From Gammaproteobacteria bacterium (lineage in GTDB: Bacteria > Pseudomonadota > Gammaproteobacteria > HK1): a stretch of 7,096 nt of DNA. Of the stretch, positions 1 through 5,303 are shown piece by piece (position 1 is the stretch's first letter; each line of letters begins with the position of its first letter). Location: the NCBI GenBank assembly GCA_020444775.1, contig JAGRHX010000241.1, positions 1 through 7,096 on the forward strand, read 5' to 3'. The notes under the pieces are model-generated. The model worked only from the letters and a program-made list of their open reading frames with translations, was not told where the DNA came from and made no database searches. The position numbers were made by a program, and so were the translations under genes.

Positions 1-633
1 AACGGCGCGGGCAAGACCACCCTGTTCAATCTGCTCAGCGGCGAGCTGCGCCCACAATCGGGCAGCATCCACCTGGCCGGGCGGGAGGTGACCCGCCTGA
101 CGCCGGATCGCCGGGCGCGTCTCGGCCTTGCTCGCAGCTTTCAGCGCAACAACGTGTTCCCACAGCTGAGCGTGCGCGAGAACCTGAGCTTCGGCGATCT
201 GGCGGCCACCGGTCAGGCCGGTATCTTCTGGCGACCGATACGCCGCCGCGGGCGGGACGAGCGCGCGGTGGAGCGCGCCGCGGATCTGGTCGGGATCCGC
301 GAGCTGCTCGAGCGCCGGGTCTCGGATCTGTCCTACGGTGCGGTCCGTCAGCTCGAGATCGGGCTCGCGCTGGTATCGAGTCCAAAGCTCTTGCTCCTGG
401 ACGAGCCGACCTCGGGGATGAGCCCGGAGGAGACCGGGCGGATTCTGCGGCTGCTGGGTGGGCTGCCACGTGACCTGACAATGGTCATCATCGAGCACGA
501 CATGCCGTTGGTCTTCGAGCTGGCCGACCGGATCACGGTGCTCGACCATGGCAAGGTCCTGGAGAGCGGTAGTGTCGAGCAGATCCGTGGTTCGGCGCGC
601 GTGCGCGCGGTGTATCTGGGTGAGGCGGGGTGA
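1..633 (+). CDS. livG: Liv-type ABC transporter ATP-binding protein LivG, 5' end missing
   Basis: One of two cytoplasmic ATPases that would drive a high-affinity importer of the branched-chain amino acid (HAAT) class. The reading frame is open from base 1, so the gene starts left of the window; 210 residues are visible, against about 250 for the family. The window opens inside the Walker A loop (NGAGKTTL, fragment residues 1-8). The Q-loop follows (RSFQRNNVFPQLSV, about 45-58), then the LivG-style signature LSYGAVRQLEIG, Walker B LLLLDEPTSGMSPEE, and the switch histidine in VIIEHDM. The short LSYG signature without a second glycine, and the TSGMSPEE D-loop, are typical of LivG rather than of other ABC ATPases. 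The stop overlaps the next ATPase start by one base, indicating one operon; permease and binding-protein genes presumably lie upstream. The substrate cannot be read from the ATPase: HAAT systems also carry urea, amides and aromatic acids. Confidence 0.93.
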   Translation, partial: NGAGKTTLFNLLSGELRPQSGSIHLAGREVTRLTPDRRARLGLARSFQRNNVFPQLSVRENLSFGDLAATGQAGIFWRPIRRRGRDERAVERAADLVGIRELLERRVSDLSYGAVRQLEIGLALVSSPKLLLLDEPTSGMSPEETGRILRLLGGLPRDLTMVIIEHDMPLVFELADRITVLDHGKVLESGSVEQIRGSARVRAVYLGEAG

Positions 634-1346
634 TGAGCGCGGCGCCGTTACCGATGTTGAGCCTGCGGGACGTGCACACCTTCTATGCCCGGACCCAGGT
701 GCTGCACGGCCTCTGTATGGAGGTCGAGCGCGGCAGCGTGGCTGCCTTGCTCGGTCGCAATGGAGCCGGCAAGACCACCACCTTGCGCTCGATCATGCGG
801 CTCACACCGCATGCGCGCGGCCACATCCGCATTGCGGGCCGGGACATCGACGGTCTGCGGCCGCACCATCTGGCCCGCATGGGCGTCGCCTATCTGCCGG
901 AAGCACGTGGCCTGTTCGCGTCGCTCAGCGTCGCCGAGCATCTGCGCCTGGCGGTGGGGCGTCGCCACGGACCGTGGAACATGGACTGTGTGCTGGAGAT
1001 GTTTCCAAGGCTGCGCGAGCGCGCCGCGATCCGCGCGACCGCGCTGTCCGGTGGCGAGCAGCAGATGCTTGGCCTCGCGCGGGCGCTGTTGCTGAACCCC
1101 GAGCTGTTGATCCTGGACGAGCCGACCGAAGGGCTGGCGCCGATCATCATCGATGAGCTGCTCGAGCATCTGCGCGCGGTCAAGACCGCCGGGATGACGG
1201 TGTTGCTGGTCGAGCAGAACCTTCGCTTCGCGACCGCCCTGGCCGACCGGGTGCACGTGCTCGGCCGGGGCCGGGTGCAATGGTCCGGCGACGCGCAGGC
1301 TCTGCGCGACAACGAGCCGGTGCAGCGCGAGTGGCTGGGGGTATGA
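633..1346 (+). CDS. livF: Liv-type ABC transporter ATP-binding protein LivF
   Basis: Second ATPase of the same importer; it would pair with the LivG-like subunit on the cytoplasmic face of the permeases. It is 237 residues from the ATG, the normal LivF length. Visible motifs are Walker A GRNGAGKTT (about 41-49), the LivF-type Q-loop region YLPEARGLFASLSV (about 87-100), the signature LSGGEQQMLGLARALL (about 138-153), Walker B LLILDEPTEGLAP, and VLLVEQN, where glutamine replaces the switch histidine. That substitution is normal for LivF and is not a defect. I prefer the ATG at 633: GAGG at 622-625 sits 7 bases upstream, and the TGATG overlap with livG implies translational coupling. An in-frame GTG at 630 is possible but sits only 4 bases from the same GAGG. 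The gene appears to end the operon, followed by a hairpin and a convergent gene. Confidence 0.94.
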   Translation: MSAAPLPMLSLRDVHTFYARTQVLHGLCMEVERGSVAALLGRNGAGKTTTLRSIMRLTPHARGHIRIAGRDIDGLRPHHLARMGVAYLPEARGLFASLSVAEHLRLAVGRRHGPWNMDCVLEMFPRLRERAAIRATALSGGEQQMLGLARALLLNPELLILDEPTEGLAPIIIDELLEHLRAVKTAGMTVLLVEQNLRFATALADRVHVLGRGRVQWSGDAQALRDNEPVQREWLGV

Positions 1347-1353
1347 GCGTCCG

Positions 1354-1373
1354 GCCCGCCCGGCGGAGCGGGC
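1354..1373. terminator. GC-rich hairpin between convergent livF and RES toxin genes
   Basis: GCCCGC at 1354-1359 is complementary to GCGGGC at 1368-1373. Two further pairs can form inside if the A at 1367 is bulged. It fills most of the 40 bases between the livF stop and the RES stop, so it could end transcription from both sides. No T-run follows on either strand, so it is not a canonical intrinsic terminator. Confidence 0.35.
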
Positions 1374-1386
1374 GCAACCGCCGTGC

Positions 1387-2142
1387 TCAGGAGATCCTAT
1401 AGACGCTGCCACTGCCCGCGTCGCGGTACAGATCGACCCGCTCGCCGTTCCAGTGGTAGTGCAGATGTCGGCCCTGGCGTGGGCGCGAGGCACGGTCGGG
1501 GCGGAACAGACCCGCGCACTGACCGTCCGGACAACGGACGCTCGGATAGACCACGCCCTCCGAGCCCGCCGTCCGCAGCCGTATCGCCAGCGCTTGCGCC
1601 GCGGCGTAGTCATCGGGATCCAGGACCTCACGCCAGCTCACCGGGTCGACACGTAGATCGTGCAGGGCGCCACGCACCACCAGATGCAGCTCGCGGAACG
1701 CCGAAGTCCAGCCGGCCGGTTCGTCGGTGGCGCGCATGAAGCGGGCGTGATGGTGGATGGTCTCGAACAGCGCGACCTCGAAGCGATCACCGGCGTACAG
1801 CACGCCGCGGTCGCCAGCGGTGAAACGGCTCGGACGGTCGCGGCTGACATGTGTGAACGGCGCCATCAGCCAGCTCGCACCGGGACCTGCGACACGTTGC
1901 TCGACCGGCACCAGGTCGAGGTTGCCGATCGACGCCATCAGACGCGGGTTGGTCTTCTGCTCGGCGGCGACCAGCAGCGGCCAGTCGGCCGGATCGGCAA
2001 TGTCCTCGAACAGGTCTATGGGCGGATGGATGCTGCGGATGATGCGTACGCCGCGGTCCCAGTGCAGGTCGGTCAGCGGTGGCACGGACCAATGATCGGT
2101 GGGCTCCGCGCGTGGCGGCGAGGGGTCCACCGGGCTCACCAC
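1387..2142 (-). CDS. RES-domain toxin of a Xre-RES toxin-antitoxin pair
   Basis: Predicted toxin of a type II system. Characterised RES toxins attack NAD+ or ADP-ribosylate a metabolic enzyme, arresting growth; which activity applies here is unknown. The 251 residues match the long RES subtype: a leading block with RIIRSIH (R33/R36), NPRL and GPGAS (86-90), FTH, then SRFTAGDRGVLYAG (105-118), ALFET with E127, the DPDDYAAAQALAIRLR helix (175-190), VVYPSVR with S201, and a tail ending in RQGRHLHYHWNGERV. The Arg, Tyr (Y116), Glu and Ser expected of a RES active site are all present, so the toxin looks intact; their assignment is by position only. The start is GTG at 2142, overlapping the antitoxin stop by 7 bases, with GGAG about 8 bases upstream; a second GTG follows immediately. 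Toxin-second order and the overlap fit translational coupling and co-repression by the antitoxin. Confidence 0.88.
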   Translation of the reverse strand: MVSPVDPSPPRAEPTDHWSVPPLTDLHWDRGVRIIRSIHPPIDLFEDIADPADWPLLVAAEQKTNPRLMASIGNLDLVPVEQRVAGPGASWLMAPFTHVSRDRPSRFTAGDRGVLYAGDRFEVALFETIHHHARFMRATDEPAGWTSAFRELHLVVRGALHDLRVDPVSWREVLDPDDYAAAQALAIRLRTAGSEGVVYPSVRCPDGQCAGLFRPDRASRPRQGRHLHYHWNGERVDLYRDAGSGSVYRIS

Positions 2143-2549
2143 AGGCCACGCTCCGCATCCAGATAGCGTCGCACCCGCATCAGATCGGTCAGCTCGCCAT
2201 CCAGCATGACCTGCAGTGCACTACGGCCGTCGAACGCGGTGTTGGCCTTCCTGATCCAGGCATAGCACTGATTCGCATCGCGAAAGATGAGGCGTAGCGC
2301 CTTGTGTATGCCCATCAGGTTGGACAATCGAGCCTTGCCGTCGCGACCGAGGCGACCGGCGCCGGCCTGCTTCCAGCGTCTGAAGGTGCGTAGCGGCAGG
2401 TCGAGGAGGGTGGCCGCCTGCTCGTCAGTCAGAGCCCAGCGTGCGAAGAGATTCAGCGCGGCCCTGAACATCGCCGCCGCTTCAGCGTCGCTGATCGGCG
2501 CGGGTTTGAACCCGCGAGGCGTCGTGTCTACCGGTTCGAGTCGAGTCAT
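2136..2549 (-). CDS. Xre/MbcA/ParS-type antitoxin, cognate to the RES toxin
   Basis: Antitoxin expected to neutralise the RES toxin by direct binding and to repress the operon through an Xre-type DNA-binding domain. Numbering from the ATG at 2549 (137 residues): a short N-terminal arm, a helix-turn-helix segment (WALTDEQAATLLDLPLRTFRRWK, key residues W38, T41, T55, W59), a linker, and a C-terminal DUF2384/MbcA-ParS toxin-binding domain around 76-134 (NLMGIHKALRLIF, NTAFDGRSALQVMLDG, VRRYLDAERG). The length is normal. The ATG at 2561 would add MEAD, but I choose the ATG at 2549: GGAGG lies 5 bases upstream, and the best -10 puts the transcript start about where the upstream ATG lies. The last codons overlap the toxin start. 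Stacked palindromes upstream suggest autorepression. Confidence 0.9.
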   Translation of the reverse strand: MTRLEPVDTTPRGFKPAPISDAEAAAMFRAALNLFARWALTDEQAATLLDLPLRTFRRWKQAGAGRLGRDGKARLSNLMGIHKALRLIFRDANQCYAWIRKANTAFDGRSALQVMLDGELTDLMRVRRYLDAERGLW

Positions 2550-2554
2550 GTCAG

Positions 2555-2559
2555 CCTCC
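2555..2559 (-). promoter_or_regulatory. Shine-Dalgarno of the antitoxin (decides the start)
   Basis: Read on the minus strand this is GGAGG, ending 5 bases before the ATG at 2549. It lies inside the coding region if the ATG at 2561 is used, which argues for the downstream start. It also touches the edge of the first CCATATGG palindrome, so a repressor bound there would cover the start of the message. Confidence 0.6.
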
Positions 2560-2608
2560 ATATGGCATCAATCTACATCAATGCTGCCATATGGCAATTG
2601 CCCGGGCA
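2557..2608. promoter_or_regulatory. Palindrome cluster, probable antitoxin operator
   Basis: Three overlapping perfect palindromes run in series: TGCCATATGGCA (2585-2596), GGCAATTGCC (2593-2602) and TGCCCGGGCA (2599-2608). A second CCATATGGCA copy lies at 2558-2567, its centre 29 bases from the first. Half-sites TGCC and GGCA therefore alternate at 2585, 2593, 2599 and 2605, with another GGCA at 2564. Between the CCATATGG copies, CATCAAT occurs twice (2566-2572 and 2576-2582), 10 bases apart, about one helical turn. The cluster covers the predicted promoter. Binding by the adjacent antitoxin is inferred from the usual behaviour of Xre-type antitoxins. Confidence 0.6.
2570..2597 (-). promoter_or_regulatory. 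Predicted promoter of the antitoxin-toxin operon
   Basis: On the minus strand, TTGCCA (2597-2592, five of six matches to the -35 consensus) is followed after 16 bases by TAGATT (2575-2570, four of six matches to the -10 consensus). Transcription would start near 2563, giving a leader of roughly 14 bases that carries GGAGG. The -35 overlaps the palindrome at 2585-2596 and the -10 lies between the two CCATATGG copies, as expected for an autoregulated operon. Predicted by eye only. Confidence 0.45.
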
Positions 2609-2700
2609 GGCTGGACGAGCGACCGGGGCCACACAATCGCAAGGAGGTGTCATTCGCGGATCGGGCGTTGCCGCCGTGGTCTCGGACTCAGGCCATGGGC

Positions 2701-3543
2701 TCAGGCATTGAGCACCGCCAGCGCGGCCGCGTGTAGCCGGGCATCACCGGCCACCACCACCCGGCCACCGTCGACCGCCGGATTCCCCTGCCAGTCGGTG
2801 AACAGGCCGCCGGCCCCCTCGACGACCGGAATCAGACCGTGCACGTCGTAGGGTGCAAGATCGGATTCCACCACCAGGTCCACCAGACCGTGCGCCAGCA
2901 TGCAGTAGCTGTAGCAGTCGCCGCCGAAGCGACGCAGGCGTACCCGCTGCTCGAGCCGGGTGAAGGCCCGTTGTTCGTCGGGGGCCTCGAACATGTCTGG
3001 CGTGGTGCAGCACAGCACGGCCTGATCGAGCGACGCGCATTCGCGGGTGCGAAGGCGCGTGCGCATCCCGGCCTGCTCCAGGCTGGCACCCGACGGGCCG
3101 CCGATGAACAGCTCACCGGTGAACGGCTGGTGCATGCCACCGAGCACGACCTTCTCGCCGTCGTACAGGCCGATGAGTATTCCCCAGTGTAGCTGGCCGG
3201 TGATGAAGGCCCGGGTGCCGTCGATGGGATCGATGACCCAGGTCAGACCGCTGTTGCCCGGTTCGAAGCCGTGCTCTTCGCCGTAGGCGCCATGCTCGGG
3301 ATGGCGTGCCCGGATCAGCTCGCGAATCACATGCTCGGCCTCGCGATCGGCCTCGGTGACCGGGTCGTACCCACCGTTCCCGGCACGCTTGTCGACCACC
3401 TCGATCGGGCGTCGAAAGTGCGCCAGGGTGCGTGGCCCTGCCGCCAGCAGCAGCTCGCGCAGGAAGCTCTGCAGGGCGGTCAGCTCCGCTTGCGCCAATG
3501 ACACGGCAGGGTGACGTGGAAGTGGTGGGGTCAGCTTGGCCAT
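2701..3543 (-). CDS. hisN: Inositol-monophosphatase-family enzyme, HisN-like histidinol-phosphatase
   Basis: Mg2+-dependent phosphatase of the IMPase superfamily. The best match from motifs is the HisN branch, which removes phosphate from L-histidinol phosphate in the penultimate stage of histidine synthesis in the cytoplasm. Metal-site motifs are complete over 280 residues: DPVTEAD (60-66), YGEEHG with E89, WVIDPIDGTRAF (102-113, D105 and D108), and PYDVHGLIPVVEGAGG (231-246, D233). The segments TRAFITGQLHWGILIGL, HQPFTGELFIG and GGDCYSY are HisN-like rather than typical of SuhB or CysQ. The 280-residue length slightly exceeds the usual ~260, through a short N-terminal extension. The ATG at 3543 has AGAGG about 10 bases upstream. 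It stands alone, divergent from the PP2C gene and upstream of the toxin-antitoxin operon in the same direction. A related sugar- or inositol-phosphatase remains possible. Confidence 0.85.
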   Translation of the reverse strand: MAKLTPPLPRHPAVSLAQAELTALQSFLRELLLAAGPRTLAHFRRPIEVVDKRAGNGGYDPVTEADREAEHVIRELIRARHPEHGAYGEEHGFEPGNSGLTWVIDPIDGTRAFITGQLHWGILIGLYDGEKVVLGGMHQPFTGELFIGGPSGASLEQAGMRTRLRTRECASLDQAVLCCTTPDMFEAPDEQRAFTRLEQRVRLRRFGGDCYSYCMLAHGLVDLVVESDLAPYDVHGLIPVVEGAGGLFTDWQGNPAVDGGRVVVAGDARLHAAALAVLNA

Positions 3544-3825
3544 CGAGTGGCAACCTCTGGCTTGGCGGAGCAGTTCGTCGAGCGGCGGTGAATCAGCATC
3601 CTACAGCAGTCTCGGTGGGTACCGTCGCATCGGCCGGCAATCCTCCTGAGGTGAAGCTCGTGCAATCTAAAGTCCCGCGCGCTCGCGTCGAAGTATGCTC
3701 AGGATCAGCAGCCGGGAAGCAGGCCTGCTCCGAACGCATTCGAGGGCCAGGGGCCAGGAGGTCGGGTCAACCGCTCGTAGCTGTGGGAAGATTGGCCCCT
3801 ACCGATAGCCGATGTGCCCTCGATC
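3544..3825. other. Divergent intergenic region between hisN-like and PP2C genes
   Basis: This 282-base stretch must hold the promoters of both flanking genes. I found no convincing -35/-10 pair on either strand. It contains a perfect palindrome (3718-3729), a tandem GGGCCAG pair near 3750, and only very short open frames without good ribosome sites. No RNA gene was recognised. Confidence 0.4.
3718..3729. promoter_or_regulatory. Perfect 12-base palindrome AGCAGGCCTGCT
   Basis: An exact inverted repeat with no spacer, about 97 bases before the PP2C start and 175 bases before the hisN-like start. It could be a dimeric regulator site. No regulator gene is adjacent and no second copy was seen nearby, so its function is unproven. 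Confidence 0.3.
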
Positions 3826-4611
3826 ATGGTCGTAAGCAGTCAAAAGCTCGAAGTCGCGATGCGCCAGTTCCAGGGCAATCGCGAACGTCAGGAAGACACG
3901 GTGGCGTTCAGGCGGTTGACCAACCGTGAGGGCGCGCAGACCGTGCTGATGGTGCTGGCCGACGGGGTCGGCGGCGAAGCCGGTGGACACGTGGCCAGCA
4001 GGCTCGCCGTGAACGTGTTCTGTGACGTGATGAGCGAGCCCGCTTTCGGTCATGCCGACGATGCGTTGTTGGATGCCTTGCAGCTCTCCAATCAAGCGCT
4101 CTGTCACGCGATGCTGGCGGACCCGAGTCTTGACAACATGGGTTGCACCCTGCTCGCGCTGCAGGCCGGTCACGGACATGTGCGTTGGATCAGTGTCGGT
4201 GACAGCATCCTCTATCGGGTACGCGGCGGCTGCATCGAGCGACTCAATCAGGATCACAGCGTCGCCGGTCTGAAGGCCCTCGAACATCCCCTGCTGGAAA
4301 GCCTGCCGGAAGCCGTGCGCAATCGAGGCAATGCGTTGGTCAGCGCGGTAGCCGGTTTCGAGCTGCCGCTCATCGATTACAGCGACCCCATCCGGATCGA
4401 AGAGGACGACATCCTGCTCGCGGCCAGCGACGGCATCGCGACCCTGGAGGCCTGGGCAATCCTCGAGCTGTGTGATGTCGGTCAGACCGCCGTGGACATC
4501 GCCCGATCGCTGATTCGAACCATCCAGGAGCGCGACGTACGCAAACAGGACAACGTCAGCGTGTCCGTCATCAAGCCATCCCTGCGTGGCCGACGCCCCG
4601 CGGCGGACTGA
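3826..4611 (+). CDS. PP2C-type Ser/Thr protein phosphatase
   Basis: Cytoplasmic metal-dependent phosphatase expected to remove phosphate from Ser/Thr residues. It is a single catalytic domain of 261 residues from the ATG at 3826, the usual bacterial size. Numbering from there: motif 1 GNRERQED (17-24, metal Asp D24), LADGVGGEAGGHVAS (44-58, D46), MGCTLLAL (105-112), WISVGDSILYR (121-131), LNQDHS (140-145), LLAASDGI (197-204, D202) and QDNVSVSVI (241-249, D242). All metal-binding aspartates are present, so it should be active. No membrane segment or sensor domain is seen. The start is uncertain: an in-frame GTG at 3814 would add four residues, and neither start has a clear ribosome site; the ATG at 3859 would cut into the first beta strand. 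No Ser/Thr kinase, type VI secretion gene or anti-sigma partner lies in the window, so its substrate is unknown. Confidence 0.9.
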   Translation: MVVSSQKLEVAMRQFQGNRERQEDTVAFRRLTNREGAQTVLMVLADGVGGEAGGHVASRLAVNVFCDVMSEPAFGHADDALLDALQLSNQALCHAMLADPSLDNMGCTLLALQAGHGHVRWISVGDSILYRVRGGCIERLNQDHSVAGLKALEHPLLESLPEAVRNRGNALVSAVAGFELPLIDYSDPIRIEEDDILLAASDGIATLEAWAILELCDVGQTAVDIARSLIRTIQERDVRKQDNVSVSVIKPSLRGRRPAAD

Positions 4612-4617
4612 CGGCGC

Positions 4618-4656
4618 CTGCGAAGTGATTGCAGGGCCGTTTTGACCTGCTCGCAG
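4618..4656. terminator. Stem-loop between convergent PP2C and PilZ-like genes
   Basis: CTGCGA (4618-4623) pairs with TCGCAG (4651-4656), and GCAGG (4631-4635) pairs with CCTGC (4646-4650). This makes a two-part stem with a 7-base bulge on one side and a 10-base loop containing TTTT. It lies in the 47-base gap between two facing stop codons, so it could stop transcription from either side, but no T-run follows the stem. Confidence 0.35.
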
Positions 4657-4658
4657 CT

Positions 4659-5192
4659 TCAGTCGTCCAGCGGGTTGCCACCGCTCCACTCGAGCCCCGA
4701 TGACTGCAATCGGGCATGCAACAGTGTCTGCGTGTCGTCGGACATGTCGAGGCCGTCGGCGCCACCCGTGCGCGGCGCGGCAGCGCTCGGCGAGGGCTCT
4801 TGGGTCGAGGTCCGCAGGTGCTCGAGCAGTGAGCGCAGGAAGCGGCTCTCGGCGTCCTGGACCCGCGCGAAGCGCAACGAGACCAGCACCTGGTCGCTAT
4901 TGGGGATCCGCTGCGCGCCCTTGACCCGGGTCCAAAGCAGCATCGAACCGGGCGTGACAGCGTTGGCCCTGACGATGATGTGCAGGCCGCGGTTACCGGA
5001 CGGCTCGGCGCTGATCAGCTGCTTGAGGGCCTTCGCGGTCGACATCTTGCAGCGCAGCACCACGCCCTTGTCATCGACTCGGTCGACCTCGGTCCTCAGC
5101 AGTGGCGTGTGAGCCGCCTCCGTCGTCTGCGCGACAGGCAGCTTGTAGAACCAGACATGGACGCCGTGGGCGGTCGAGTCAGGTGTGCTCAT
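4659..5192 (-). CDS. Hypothetical protein with a possible degenerate PilZ-like barrel
   Basis: I do not firmly recognise this 177-residue protein. Residues about 10-125 alternate short beta-like stretches (VHVWFYKLPV, GVVLRCKM, GLHIIVRANAV, GSMLLWTRVKG) and end in VLVSLRFARVQDAESRFLRSLLEHL (103-127). That strand-then-helix ending resembles the close of PilZ domains. The RxxxR and D/NxSxxG residues that bind cyclic di-GMP are absent, so ligand binding is not predicted. Residues 128-177 are a Ser/Pro/Ala-rich, acidic, probably disordered tail. No signal peptide or membrane segment is visible. The ATG at 5192 has only a weak upstream purine stretch (GGGA). It follows the MFS gene on the same strand with a 111-base gap and converges on the PP2C gene. 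Codon use looks like that of its neighbours, so it is probably a real gene. Confidence 0.6.
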   Translation of the reverse strand: MSTPDSTAHGVHVWFYKLPVAQTTEAAHTPLLRTEVDRVDDKGVVLRCKMSTAKALKQLISAEPSGNRGLHIIVRANAVTPGSMLLWTRVKGAQRIPNSDQVLVSLRFARVQDAESRFLRSLLEHLRTSTQEPSPSAAAPRTGGADGLDMSDDTQTLLHARLQSSGLEWSGGNPLDD

Positions 5193-5259
5193 GTAGTCCC
5201 ATTCCGTGTCACGCGCCCGTTATCGGCGTCGCTGCTGCGAACTTGCGTGAAGAACTTCG

Positions 5260-5281
5260 ACGCCTGCCTCGGTGCAAGCGT
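5260..5281 (-). terminator. Possible hairpin after the MFS gene
   Basis: ACGCCTGC (5260-5267) and GCAAGCGT (5274-5281) form an 8-pair stem with one mismatch and a 6-base loop. It lies just past the MFS stop, before the hypothetical gene on the same strand. There is no strong U-run, so it may be a weak or Rho-assisted terminator, or chance. Confidence 0.25.
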
Positions 5282-5303
5282 CGCGCTGCCGTGAGTGTCG
5301 AGC

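Noticed and set aside
1195..1225. LivF has VEQN instead of the usual switch histidine of ABC ATPases.
   Set aside because: Glutamine at this site is standard in the LivF family, so it is not a defect.
648..1631. Long 327-codon minus-strand open frame opposite livF.
   Set aside because: It is antisense to a clear ABC ATPase with all its motifs; the open frame is a by-product of high GC content.
2641..2711. AAGGAGGTG on the plus strand, a near-perfect ribosome site, followed by an open stretch from an ATT codon.
   Set aside because: The stretch has only about 19 codons, begins with a rare ATT, runs into the hisN-like gene end and has no recognisable product.
3541..3570. Possible sigma-54-like site (TGGCA and TTGG) near the hisN-like start.
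   Set aside because: The distance between the GG and GG/GC elements is wrong for a -24/-12 promoter.
3601..3630. Nine-codon minus-strand frame (MRRYPPRLL) preceded by AGGAGG, upstream of the hisN-like gene, as a possible leader peptide.
   Set aside because: The spacing of 11 bases is long, it contains no histidine codons, and no attenuator hairpins were seen.
3694..3807. A 37-codon plus-strand frame in the hisN-like/PP2C intergenic region.
   Set aside because: It has no ribosome site, low-complexity content and no recognisable motif; probably chance.
3799..4689. Long 296-codon minus-strand open frame opposite the PP2C gene.
   Set aside because: It mirrors the PP2C coding frame and has no domain of its own; the plus strand carries all the catalytic motifs.
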